From Spartobacteria bacterium AMD-G4 (GTDB lineage Bacteria; Verrucomicrobiota; Verrucomicrobiia; Chthoniobacterales; Terrimicrobiaceae), in the NCBI GenBank assembly GCA_002290555.1, contig NEUK01000063.1, positions 1 to 52,690 of the forward strand: a DNA stretch of 52,690 nucleotides. The letters run 5' to 3'. Of this stretch, positions 26,832 to 35,209 are shown one piece after another. Every line of letters starts with the position of its first letter. The first letter of the stretch is position 1. The notes below the pieces were generated by a model. That model was not told the DNA's origin. It made no database searches and saw only the letters and a program-made list of their open reading frames with translations. The translations under genes were made by a program, and so were the position numbers.

Positions 26832-27851
26832 TTACAGCGTTGCGAGAACCTGCGCCTCGATGTCGGAGTAGATTTTCGCGTCGTTTCTGAGGACTTCCTT
26901 GGCCGCATCGCGGCCTTGAGCGAGTTGTTCGCCTTTGTAACTGAGCCATGAACCACGTTTTTCGACGATGCCTTTTTCGAGGGCGAGGTCGAGGAGTGAG
27001 CCGGTGTTGGAAATGCCTTCGTTATACATGATGTCGAACTCGGCTTCGGTGAAGGGAGCGGCGACCTTGTTTTTGACGAGTTTGATTTTTGTGCGGTTTC
27101 CGGAGACCGAGCCATCGCTGTTCTTGATGGCGCCGATGCGGCGGATGTCGACACGGATACTGGCATAGAATTTGAGCGCTTTGCCACCGGGTGTCGTCTC
27201 GGGGTTGCCGAACATAACTCCGATTTTTTCGCGAATCTGGTTTGTGAAAAGGCAGATCGTATTGGCTTTGGAGATGAACGCGGTGAGCTTGCGAAGCGCG
27301 TTGCTCATGAGTCGGGCTTGAGCGCCGACAACAGCGTCGCCGATCTCGCCTTCCAGCTCGGACTTGGTTACCAAGGCGGCAACCGAGTCGAGGACGATAA
27401 TATCGAGGGCATTCGAGCGCACCAGCGTCTCGCAGATGCGAAGAGCCTCCTCGCCCGAGCTTGGCTGTGAGACAAGAAGCTCGTCCAGATTAACCCCAAG
27501 TTTGCGGGCGTAGTGGGGATCAAGGGCGTGCTCCACATCGATAAAGGCCGCCAAGCCACCGAGCTTTTGCGCTTGGGCGATTGCCGTAAGCGTGAGGGTT
27601 GTTTTTCCCGAGCTTTCCGGGCCGAAGATTTCGATGATGCGTCCACGCGGGAACCCTCCCACGCCGAGTGCGCGGTCGATCATGATGTTTCCGGTGGGGA
27701 TGCTCTCGACCTGCGACACATGGGCGTCGCCGAGTCGTCGGATCGCTTCGCTGCCGTAGTCTTTTTCGATTTGCTGGAGGGCGAGGTCGAGGTTCTTGAG
27801 GCGGGCTGCGGCCGCCTTGTCAGTGGGTGTGGAGTCGTCGGATTTAGCCAT
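26832..27851 (-). CDS. recA: Recombinase RecA
   Basis: A 339-residue RecA, the strand-exchange and SOS co-protease ATPase. Walker A is [11 protein letters not shown]. Other landmarks are [18 protein letters not shown], the [13 protein letters not shown] Walker B strand, [17 protein letters not shown], and the DNA-binding loop area [18 protein letters not shown]. The ATG at 27851 ([15 protein letters not shown]) is the family-like start; longer upstream frames run into the promoter shared with the uracil-DNA glycosylase gene. The C-terminal acidic tail is shorter than in E. coli RecA. Confidence 0.97.
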   Translation of the reverse strand: MAKSDDSTPTDKAAAARLKNLDLALQQIEKDYGSEAIRRLGDAHVSQVESIPTGNIMIDRALGVGGFPRGRIIEIFGPESSGKTTLTLTAIAQAQKLGGLAAFIDVEHALDPHYARKLGVNLDELLVSQPSSGEEALRICETLVRSNALDIIVLDSVAALVTKSELEGEIGDAVVGAQARLMSNALRKLTAFISKANTICLFTNQIREKIGVMFGNPETTPGGKALKFYASIRVDIRRIGAIKNSDGSVSGNRTKIKLVKNKVAAPFTEAEFDIMYNEGISNTGSLLDLALEKGIVEKRGSWLSYKGEQLAQGRDAAKEVLRNDAKIYSDIEAQVLATL

Positions 27852-27941
27852 AAAAGAGAGGAGGACTATGCCCTTCGCCCCGATCGCGTGAAACAAAATT
27901 CCATGCCTTCGCAGCAAAATCTCGCCCCGCCCCTCCGAGAT

Positions 27942-27960
27942 TGTTAAATTTGTTACAAAT
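27942..27960. promoter_or_regulatory. AT-rich palindrome between recA and the uracil-DNA glycosylase gene
   Basis: The bases ATTTGT-T-ACAAAT at 27948-27960 form a perfect palindrome, within a wider TGT-N10-ACA frame at 27942-27957. It overlaps the glycosylase start and lies in the recA upstream region. An operator for a repair-regulating factor such as LexA is possible, but the sequence does not match the E. coli or Bacillus SOS boxes. Confidence 0.3.
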
Positions 27961-28753
27961 GAGTGATGTTTTTCAGCAGGCGCTGGCACAGGCGCTTCCC
28001 CTTTTGAAGGAGGTTCAAAAGGGCATCAAGTCCCCGCCCAAGGCCTCGCAAACGGCATTGAAGAGGCTTCGCAAGGCCGCCACCGCTCGCCCGGCGGCGT
28101 CTGTGCAGCCCCTACCGCCACCACCTGCCACCGAGTGGACATGGGAACTCCTCGAAAAAGCGATCCGTGGCTGCGTGAAATGCCCGAATCTCGTGGCCTC
28201 GCGCACGCAGGTCGTCTTCGGAGTAGGCAATCGCTCCGCGGAGCTCATGTTCATCGGCGAAGCTCCCGGCGCCGAGGAGGACGAGCAGGGCGAGCCGTTC
28301 GTGGGAAAATCTGGTCAGCTCATCACAAAAATCATCGAGGCCATGGGCTTCACGCGGGATGACATTTTCATCGCCAATGTCATGAAATGCCGCCCCGACA
28401 TGCCGGGTGAAGAGTCCGGAAACCGCAAGCCCAAGGGCGAGGAAATGGCCACCTGCTTGCCTTGGTTGCGCGAGCAGGTGCGCTTGGTAAAGCCTCGCGC
28501 CATAGTCGCCCTGGGAGCGACAGCGGCGGAGGGCCTCCTCGGCGAAACACGACTCATTCGCGACATCCGAGGCACTTGGCTGGAGTTTGAAGGCATCCCT
28601 GTCATGGTCACCTACCACCCCGCTTATCTTTTACGGAACCAGACGATCACGGAAAAACGCAAGGTCTGGGAGGACATGTTGCTGGTGCTGAAAAAACTTG
28701 GCCGCGAGATCACCCCCAAGCAGGAACGCTTTTTCACGGTGGCCGCGCAGTAA
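27959..28753 (+). CDS. Family 4 uracil-DNA glycosylase (iron-sulfur)
   Basis: A 264-residue uracil-DNA glycosylase of the thermostable family 4 type, which removes uracil from DNA to start base-excision repair. The active-site motif is [20 protein letters not shown] (from residue 100). The second motif is [10 protein letters not shown]. Four cysteines expected to hold a [4Fe-4S] cluster are visible: CVKC (72 and 75), MKCRP and TCLPW. Residues 1-60 are a Lys/Ala/Pro-rich N-terminal extension, common in this family and probably flexible. Start ATG at 27959. It is divergent from recA and followed 4 bases later by an acyltransferase gene. Confidence 0.9.
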   Translation: MSDVFQQALAQALPLLKEVQKGIKSPPKASQTALKRLRKAATARPAASVQPLPPPPATEWTWELLEKAIRGCVKCPNLVASRTQVVFGVGNRSAELMFIGEAPGAEEDEQGEPFVGKSGQLITKIIEAMGFTRDDIFIANVMKCRPDMPGEESGNRKPKGEEMATCLPWLREQVRLVKPRAIVALGATAAEGLLGETRLIRDIRGTWLEFEGIPVMVTYHPAYLLRNQTITEKRKVWEDMLLVLKKLGREITPKQERFFTVAAQ

Positions 28754-28757
28754 GCCC

Positions 28758-29453
28758 ATGACTGCTCGCGACGCCTTTCATACGGTCTTCTACCATGGCG
28801 TCGTTTCCTCTTTGAAATTCGTTCTCCGCTTCGGTTCGCGGGTGCGATTCGTCCAGTTTGGAAAAATTCCGGCGGGCGCGTGTGTGATGGTCAGCAACCA
28901 TATTAGCCACTTTGACCCGCCATTTTTAAGCGGCTGGCTGCCGCGTAAGATTGACTGGATCGCGATGGCTGAGCTGTTTGGCACAGCGTGGTCGAGAGCG
29001 GCCTTCACCTGGTTGGATGTGATTCCCGTGGATCGCCGGGGCGACGATCGGCAGGCTTTGCGCGAGGCGCTTCGGCGTTTGGACGGTGGTCGCATGATCG
29101 GTATCTTCCCCGAGGGGGGAATCCGCGACGGTGCGCAATCGATCCTCGCGGGAGCAGACATGCGCGAGGGCGCCTTTTTGATAGCCGCCAAGGCAGGCTG
29201 CCCTGTGGTGCCGGTCGTGATTCTCGGCAGCGAGCGCCTTTACAACCGCCGCAACTGGCTCCTGTGGCGGCGGGCGAAAGTTTACATCGCGCTGGGCGAA
29301 CCCGTTTTTCCAGGTGCCGTGGGCGGACGAAAAAAACTCCGTGAGGACATATCCGCAGCGCTGATCCGGCTCAAGGACAGGCTTGTGCAGGAATGCCATC
29401 TCACAGGCGATGACCTGCCGCACTCGCCGCAGGAGCGGATGAGCGAACGATGA
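28758..29453 (+). CDS. 1-acyl-sn-glycerol-3-phosphate acyltransferase family (PlsC-like)
   Basis: A 231-residue membrane-associated acyltransferase. The catalytic HX4D box is NHISHFDPPFL and the substrate-binding box is GIFPEGGIRDG (the family usually has FPEGTRS, so Thr is replaced by Gly). The final conserved part is VPVVILGSERLY. The family moves acyl groups to lysophosphatidic acid or related lipids; the exact acceptor cannot be assigned. Start ATG at 28758 (MTARDAFHTVFYHG). It ends in an ATGA overlap with the alpha/beta hydrolase gene. Confidence 0.85.
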   Translation: MTARDAFHTVFYHGVVSSLKFVLRFGSRVRFVQFGKIPAGACVMVSNHISHFDPPFLSGWLPRKIDWIAMAELFGTAWSRAAFTWLDVIPVDRRGDDRQALREALRRLDGGRMIGIFPEGGIRDGAQSILAGADMREGAFLIAAKAGCPVVPVVILGSERLYNRRNWLLWRRAKVYIALGEPVFPGAVGGRKKLREDISAALIRLKDRLVQECHLTGDDLPHSPQERMSER

Positions 29454-30412
29454 AGGCTCTTGCAAATCGCCCCCTCTCTTGGCTGGTGGATGGCACGATG
29501 TGCAACATGATGCACTTCATCCAATGGCGGCGGAGGGCGGATGCCTGTTCAGTCGAAAATCTGGAGCGGTATTTGGCTGAGTGTGGTGCTCAGAGTCGCG
29601 AGCAATATTACCGATTGCCGCCGACCCAGCGCCCAAGCCTCAAGAATGGTTGGATCGAGTGGGATTCGCCTCAAACGACTGGCCACCCTGAAAACGATCG
29701 GGTGCGTGTGCGCTTTTTCCCGGCACGCGATAAGAACGCCCCGACTGTCCTTCTGCTTCATGCTCTCATGAGCGCGAGCGACGTCGGCTACCGTCGGCTT
29801 GCCGCATGGTTCAACGAAAACGGTTGGAGCGTTGCCTTCCCCCATCTGCCCTACCACTACTCGCGCACGCCGAGCCGCACTTGGAATGGAGAACTGGCCA
29901 TCACGGCCGACCTCGTTCGGAACGCCGAGGGAATACGGCAGGGTGTCATTGAACTGCGCCAACTCATGGCCCTGCTCCGAACGCGCGGCACACGCGAGTT
30001 TGCCATCGTCGGCACAAGTTACGGCGGCTGGATAGGCGCGTTGTTATCTTTTCTGGAAGCCGACTTCCGATTTGTCGCTCTCGTGCAGCCCATCGTGAAT
30101 ATGGATAAGGCTGTCTGGGACAGCCCAGGCTCGGCCGTGATGCGTCGCGAGTTGCGCAGCCGCGGCCACTCGCGAGGCAACACCGCCCGTTTTGACCACC
30201 TCGTGTCCCCGCTTCATGGGGTTCCCCTCTGTGGACCTTCAAGCATCCTCCTGACTGGCGGCCTCCACGACCGCATTTCCCCCCTCGAAGACATTAAACT
30301 TCTTCAATCCCGCTGGCTCGGCTCCAGCCTCCTTCAAGTCCCGCAAGGCCACTTTGGCTACGCCGCCCTCCGCGAGACCATGAAACAGGTCGAAGCGCGG
30401 ATTGTCGGGTGA
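29450..30412 (+). CDS. Alpha/beta hydrolase
   Basis: A 320-residue alpha/beta-hydrolase fold protein. The nucleophile elbow is IVGTSYGGWIGAL (Ser in G-T-S-Y-G). The oxyanion strand is PTVLLLHALMSASDVGY. A late acidic region is LTGGLHDRISPLED, and the closing VPQGHFGYA carries the probable catalytic His. There is no secretion signal. Translation is coupled to the preceding acyltransferase by ATGA, which suggests a lipid-related esterase or thioesterase role, but this is inference from context only. The gene converges with the signalling-protein gene. Confidence 0.75.
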   Translation: MKALANRPLSWLVDGTMCNMMHFIQWRRRADACSVENLERYLAECGAQSREQYYRLPPTQRPSLKNGWIEWDSPQTTGHPENDRVRVRFFPARDKNAPTVLLLHALMSASDVGYRRLAAWFNENGWSVAFPHLPYHYSRTPSRTWNGELAITADLVRNAEGIRQGVIELRQLMALLRTRGTREFAIVGTSYGGWIGALLSFLEADFRFVALVQPIVNMDKAVWDSPGSAVMRRELRSRGHSRGNTARFDHLVSPLHGVPLCGPSSILLTGGLHDRISPLEDIKLLQSRWLGSSLLQVPQGHFGYAALRETMKQVEARIVG

Positions 30413-30478
30413 AAGATATCTTGTGGTCTCTTTTTGCCGAGCCCGGGGATTGCCTGCAAAGCCGAGCGAGCCCGTTTT

Positions 30479-32719
30479 CTAAAATTTGCGCAGTCTTTGA
30501 CGCACTTGCGTTTCAAACATGCTGACATTGAAGCTTGGAAATACATGTGCCTGAAAAGAATTCCAGAGCTGGGTATGTTCAAGCGGGAGTAGTTCTTTTT
30601 GGTTGACCTCCCCGCTGAAGCCAACCTTGCAGAGACGGCACATGTAACGGGCAATCGCCACCACTGATACAAGCTGAAAGTCCTCAGTCGCCGCTTCCGG
30701 CTCCTCAACCCAACGGATCACATTTTTATAACAGGTCGGCAGGCATTTGTTCTCGATGAACTCGATAGCCATCTGGCGGGAGGAAATGTCCATGTGGAGA
30801 ATCTCGGATTCCCCGATTGATAGATTGTTCTGTTGAGCGTGAAGATACACATGGATGTAGCCCGCCGGCTGAACACGCAGAAAAAGCAACTTCCCGATGT
30901 CGTGAAGCAAAGCTCCCAAAAATGCCTTTTCCTCGATGTGTAAAAACTCCATTTGATTGCAGGTGAAGCGGGCTATGTCCGCCGTGGCGAGCAGGAATTT
31001 GAGGTGTTTGTGCCAGTTAGCATCCTCATTCAGATACATGAAACTCTCGCTGCAGCGCGGCATCGAGTTGGATAGGACGACGAGCTTTTTTTCCCCAAGA
31101 AAGTTCACACACAGCCGGGCATCCTCAATAAATGTCGTGAGGTCCTTTTTCTTGGCCTGACGCACCGCATTGGCGAGTTGGAGCACTTGGAAGGCCAACC
31201 CAGAATCGCTCTCCACTAAATCCATCACCGGATGCAATGAGATAACCATCCCGCCGGTCGTCAGGGCGAAGGCGGCAGCGGCCGACTCGATCACCGGGCA
31301 GCCCTTGAGGGCCCGTATTTCCCGTCTGACTTGAGCCCCAGAAACAACCGGGAAGGCTTTTTTGTCGACCATCTTATTCCAGTGCTCGATGCTCACAGCC
31401 TCCCGCCTGATATCCTCTCCACTTTTTTCGTCCTTTTTCAGGAACCCTTGTGGAACCCGCCCGCCCGTCTTGCGAACCCCCTCAATAGCGGTTTTACTCC
31501 ACTCGGAAATGTCAATTTCGCCAGCCCGCTTGTTGATGCTATCCATCGAGCGATTCTCTGCGAGGGCTTGCACTGCGCCCTTCATTTGAGGTGATTCAAG
31601 AATGACCCGCTGAAAGGCCTCTTTCTCGATGCGCATCATCTGAACGTGGGTCTCGGCAATGATCGTGGCGCTGCGCGGTGAATTTTTGATTAAGGCCATT
31701 TCTCCCACGACATCTCCATCTCCGATTTCACCGATTTTTTTCGGCTTGGGATCATCCTCCACGGCGATATAGACCCCGAGTCGCCCCTGATCGATCAGAT
31801 ACATGGCATCTCCGGCATCGCCCTGCTTGAAGAGAGTGGCTCCGGCGTCAATCTCGTGATCCCTGAGGTGGGGAATCATCGAATGCACTTCGTGGGGGGG
31901 GAGCGAGCGGAGCACGGCGTTTTGAGCCAGTCGATCCAACACGGCCGACGCCTGATTGGTCGTTTCTTCGAGCTTGTAGATATCCGCCCTGTAACTCATG
32001 AGAATCGCGAAACAATTCAGCGCATCGGCAGCTTCTTTGAATTCGCTCCAGCGCGATTCCTGCAAACACAAGGCGAGAAACTTCAGGCACTCCTCCAAAC
32101 CAGGCACGGCTGGTTCCTGAATTTTTTCGCAAAGCCCGGAGATTTCCAAGAGAAGCTTTTGTTTTTCGAGCTGCTTGGCTTCGTCCGCGATCCCCAAGTT
32201 TTGGAGGAACTTCTCAGCCATTTCCTTGGAGGCCTGTGAGGCGGATTTGACGCTGGGAATGAGCGCCTCCAAAGCCGCACCTCTTCGAAGCAAGGAGGAA
32301 CCTGTGCGTCGGCAAAATTCGTCATCCGGCTCAAAAAAAGACCAATACCATGCCTGGCCCTGCACTTTTGCGATCTCTTCTTGAATCAGGCTTCCCAAGT
32401 AGGGTTTCCGATGAAAACTCTGCACGCCCAAGTCATAGGCTTCTTGGATCTGTGCATGCGTGGGTTTGGCCGCATAAATGACAACGGGCACAGTGCGAAA
32501 AAAATAATTGTTCCGGAGAGTTCTGAGAAAGGCGAGACCGGTGGACTCTTCAAGCTTGAGTTCGACGATGATCAAGTCCACGAGGATGTTCTCGTGGAGA
32601 AAAACCATCGCATCCTGTGCGCTGGATACAGAGGTGCTCCGATGGTCACCTCGGGCCAAAAATCCCTTCAGTGCCAAAAAGGCATTGTCATCAGGATCTA
32701 CTAATAAAACATTGGCCAT
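30479..32719 (-). CDS. Receiver-cNMP-binding-HDOD multidomain signalling protein
   Basis: A 746-residue cytoplasmic protein with three modules. Residues 1-120 are a response-regulator receiver (VLLVDPDDNAF; LIIVELKLEEST), where Glu53 replaces the usual phosphoacceptor Asp, so it may mimic a permanently phosphorylated state or not be phosphorylated at all. After a helical linker, residues about 265-385 form a cyclic-nucleotide-binding domain with LFKQGDAGDAMYLIDQGRLG and VVGEMALIKNSPRSATII, close to the CRP consensus. Residues about 460-700 form an HDOD domain with GALLHDIGKLLFL; HDOD proteins act in stress and motility signalling without proven phosphodiesterase activity. The ATG at 32719 begins exactly at the receiver fold. 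The gene lies 180 bases downstream of glmM on the same strand. Confidence 0.85.
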   Translation of the reverse strand: MANVLLVDPDDNAFLALKGFLARGDHRSTSVSSAQDAMVFLHENILVDLIIVELKLEESTGLAFLRTLRNNYFFRTVPVVIYAAKPTHAQIQEAYDLGVQSFHRKPYLGSLIQEEIAKVQGQAWYWSFFEPDDEFCRRTGSSLLRRGAALEALIPSVKSASQASKEMAEKFLQNLGIADEAKQLEKQKLLLEISGLCEKIQEPAVPGLEECLKFLALCLQESRWSEFKEAADALNCFAILMSYRADIYKLEETTNQASAVLDRLAQNAVLRSLPPHEVHSMIPHLRDHEIDAGATLFKQGDAGDAMYLIDQGRLGVYIAVEDDPKPKKIGEIGDGDVVGEMALIKNSPRSATIIAETHVQMMRIEKEAFQRVILESPQMKGAVQALAENRSMDSINKRAGEIDISEWSKTAIEGVRKTGGRVPQGFLKKDEKSGEDIRREAVSIEHWNKMVDKKAFPVVSGAQVRREIRALKGCPVIESAAAAFALTTGGMVISLHPVMDLVESDSGLAFQVLQLANAVRQAKKKDLTTFIEDARLCVNFLGEKKLVVLSNSMPRCSESFMYLNEDANWHKHLKFLLATADIARFTCNQMEFLHIEEKAFLGALLHDIGKLLFLRVQPAGYIHVYLHAQQNNLSIGESEILHMDISSRQMAIEFIENKCLPTCYKNVIRWVEEPEAATEDFQLVSVVAIARYMCRLCKVGFSGEVNQKELLPLEHTQLWNSFQAHVFPSFNVSMFETQVRQRLRKF

Positions 32720-32899
32720 AAACTTAAACGCAAACCTAAACCACTTTTTTTTGATGGCGAGCCGATCAAAAAAACCCTTTAGGTGGCGCAAAGCCATATC
32801 ACCCGCTGCCTGCAAAAGTCCATGGCACAAGAGTAGGCAAGGGAGTAAATAGGCTTGCCGCCTTTTTGGGTCTTAGTGCGACGAGGAACCCGCTCGAGC

Positions 32900-34279
32900 C
32901 TAGCCCTCGCCGATTTCAATTTGAAGGGCGGCGGCGATGCGGTCGGCGTGCGTGTCGATGAGTTCCTGCTCGCGGCCTTCGATGAGGAGGCGGACTTTGG
33001 GTTCGGTGCCGGAGTAGCGCAGCAGGACACGGCCTTTGCCGTTGAGTGAGGCCTCGGCTTCGGCGAGGAGGGTTTGGATGTGCGGCAAAGTTTCAAGTGG
33101 CGGTTTGTCTTTGACGCGGAGGTTGCGCTGGGCTTGGGGGTATTTTTTGAGGGCTTTTTTGAGTTCGCTCAGCGGCTTGCCGGTTTCGATCATGACGCGC
33201 AGGATCTGGAGGGCGCTGACGATGCCGTCGCCCGTGGTGGCGTAGTCGCGGAAGATCATGTGTCCGCTCTGCTCGCCGCCGACATTGTGTCCCTCGCGGA
33301 GCATGGCTTCGATGACATAGCGGTCGCCGACCTTGGTGCGGAGGATTTTTCCACCGTGGGCTTCGAGGGTTTCATCGAGGCCGAAGTTGCTCATGATGGT
33401 CGAAACCAAGGTGCCGCCTTCGAGGCAGCCGCGCTGGAGGTAATCCACCGCTGCGATGGCCATGATCTCGTCGCCATCGACCAGTTCGCCGTTTTCGTCG
33501 CAGAGCAGGACGCGGTCGGCATCGCCGTCGTGGGTGATACCGATGTGCGCCTTGCACTCGCGGGTGAGCTTTTGGATTTGCTCGGGGTGGGTGCTGCCGC
33601 AGTGGCTATTGATGTTTGTGCCGTTCGGGTGGTTGTTGATCACGACCAGGTCGGCACCGAGTTCGCGCAGGATGCAGGGACTGGTCTTGTAGGCGGCCCC
33701 GTTTGCGCAATCCAGCGCGATGCGGAGCGACTCGAGCGTGAGGTGACGCGGAAAACTCTGCTTCGCAAACTCGACATAGCGGCCGAGTGCGTCGTCGATG
33801 CGGAGGGCTTTGCCGATTTTCGTGGCGGTGGGTCGGATGTTTTCGATTTCTCCGCTGAAGACGAGATGCTCGATGCGCGCCTCGATTTCATCGTCGAGTT
33901 TGAAGCCATCGTGCCGGAAAAATTTGATGCCATTGTCCTCGTAGGGATTGTGGGAAGCGGAGAGGACGATGCCGGCATCGGCGCGCAGTGAGCGGGTAAT
34001 GTAGGCCACGCCGGGCGTTGGCAGTGGACCGATGAGGAGGGCATCCGCGCCGAGCGAGGTCAGGCCGGCGACGATGGCATTTTCCAACATGTAACCCGAG
34101 AGCCGGGTGTCCTTGCCAATGACGACTCTCAAGCGGCCGCTATGCGAGGAGGCGCGGGCTTCCGCAAAGACATGGGCTGCGGCGCGGCCGAGTTTCAGCG
34201 CGGTCTCGGCCGTTACGGGTTCGATATTTGCGACGCCGCGAACGCCGTCGGTTCCAAAAAGTTTGCGATTACTGGTCAT
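32900..34279 (-). CDS. glmM: Phosphoglucosamine mutase
   Basis: A 459-residue alpha-D-phosphohexomutase that converts glucosamine 6-phosphate to glucosamine 1-phosphate for UDP-GlcNAc and hence peptidoglycan. The N-terminal KLFGTDGVRGVAN, the phosphoserine loop GIVLSASHNPYEDNG (Ser109) and the metal loop THDGDADRVLL identify GlmM rather than other mutases. The C-terminal LLRYSGTEPKVRLLIEG binds the phosphate. The ATG at 34279 overlaps the stop of orf56 as ATGA. In Firmicutes and many other bacteria glmM lies with cdaA, and GlmM can bind and inhibit CdaA. Confidence 0.96.
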   Translation of the reverse strand: MTSNRKLFGTDGVRGVANIEPVTAETALKLGRAAAHVFAEARASSHSGRLRVVIGKDTRLSGYMLENAIVAGLTSLGADALLIGPLPTPGVAYITRSLRADAGIVLSASHNPYEDNGIKFFRHDGFKLDDEIEARIEHLVFSGEIENIRPTATKIGKALRIDDALGRYVEFAKQSFPRHLTLESLRIALDCANGAAYKTSPCILRELGADLVVINNHPNGTNINSHCGSTHPEQIQKLTRECKAHIGITHDGDADRVLLCDENGELVDGDEIMAIAAVDYLQRGCLEGGTLVSTIMSNFGLDETLEAHGGKILRTKVGDRYVIEAMLREGHNVGGEQSGHMIFRDYATTGDGIVSALQILRVMIETGKPLSELKKALKKYPQAQRNLRVKDKPPLETLPHIQTLLAEAEASLNGKGRVLLRYSGTEPKVRLLIEGREQELIDTHADRIAAALQIEIGEG

Positions 34280-34446
34280 TTTGCGATGCGGTTCGCAGGA
34301 GGTTGAACCTGGGCGGTGGAGGGCTTCAGGATATCAAGTCGGCCGGGATTCCGACTGACGTTCTGTTTGATGAGAAACCAGAGGGCGAATGCCAGCAGAA
34401 GACTGGTGACCTTGATTTTCCAATTGTTGAGAAGGATCGTTTTCAT
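34276..34446 (-). CDS. orf56: CdaR/YbbR-like membrane-anchor microprotein
   Basis: A 56-residue frame not called by standard length cut-offs. It reads MKTILLNNWKIKVTSLLLAF, then ALWFLIKQNVSRNPGRLDI and a hydrophilic Pro/Gln-rich tail ending NRIAK. The NNW-x-IKVTSLLLAFALWF pattern is very like the N-terminal transmembrane anchor of CdaR/YbbR proteins, which hold extracytoplasmic YbbR repeats and regulate CdaA. Here no YbbR repeat follows. It begins inside the cdaA 3' end, overlapping it by 113 bases in another frame, and stops as ATGA on the glmM start. Position and hydrophobicity support a real gene; it may be a reduced CdaR. There is no clear ribosome-binding site, so translation may depend on cdaA. 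Confidence 0.6.
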   Translation of the reverse strand: MKTILLNNWKIKVTSLLLAFALWFLIKQNVSRNPGRLDILKPSTAQVQPPANRIAK

Positions 34447-35209
34447 ACTTTTCGTCTAAAAGAAGCTGGCTAAGCCGCTGGCGGAATTTTTCCACACTCA
34501 GATTTCGTTCGATTTTGCCACCATGACAAATCGAAACCTGCCCCGTCTCCTCGGAAACGATGAGCGAAACGGCATCGGATTCGTCGCCAAGACCAAGTCC
34601 CGCGCGGTGACGCAGGCCGAGGTTCCGGTCGAGATCCTCGCGCTGGGAGAGGGGGAAAATGCAGGCTGCGGCAACGATGCGGTCCCCGCTGACGATCATG
34701 CCGCCATCGTGAAGCACTGTCTTGGGTTGGAACACGGTGAGGGCGAGTTCCTTTGAGAACTTTGCATCCAGCGCGACTCCTGTCTCTACGATGGTTTTGA
34801 GACTTATTTCGCGCTCGATGGCGATCAGGGCGCCGAAACCTTTGCTGGAAAGTTCGAAGACGGCGTCCGTGATGAGCTCGATGGTTTCAGACTCCTGCGA
34901 GGCGGAGGTAAAAAAGCGGTGGCTGCCGAGTTCAGTCAGCGCGCGGCGCAACTCGGGTTGGAAAATAACAACGAGCGCAATGGCTAAAAAGACGGAAATG
35001 CTGCGCAACAGCCACCCGATGACCTCCAGATTGAGAAGCTGGGAAACAAGGGTGAGCGTAAGAAAAACCAGCGCCAAACCCAGTAAAATCCGGGCTCCAT
35101 GGGTTCCTCGCAGGTAAAGGTAGATGTAGTAAATAACCGCTGCAAGAATGACGATCTCGATACCCGAGGTCCACTGCTCTTCAAGAAAGGCCACGGCCTG
35201 CTCAAACAT
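34334..35209 (-). CDS. cdaA: Diadenylate cyclase CdaA (c-di-AMP synthase)
   Basis: A 291-residue membrane-bound cyclase making c-di-AMP from two ATP. Three membrane helices lie at about 17-33, 41-57 and 63-82. The DAC domain has HDGGMIVSGDRIVAAACIFPLS, with D168-G-G in place of the usual DGA, and GLRHRAGLGLGDESDA with the RHR motif at 200-202. The conserved closing block is SLIVSEETGQVSI. The last 38 residues are a Gln/Ser-rich tail absent from classic CdaA and overlap orf56 in another frame. The ATG at 35209 is used; a TTG two codons upstream is an alternative. It overlaps the folP end by 8 bases. Confidence 0.93.
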   Translation of the reverse strand: MFEQAVAFLEEQWTSGIEIVILAAVIYYIYLYLRGTHGARILLGLALVFLTLTLVSQLLNLEVIGWLLRSISVFLAIALVVIFQPELRRALTELGSHRFFTSASQESETIELITDAVFELSSKGFGALIAIEREISLKTIVETGVALDAKFSKELALTVFQPKTVLHDGGMIVSGDRIVAAACIFPLSQREDLDRNLGLRHRAGLGLGDESDAVSLIVSEETGQVSICHGGKIERNLSVEKFRQRLSQLLLDEKYENDPSQQLENQGHQSSAGIRPLVSHQTERQSESRPT

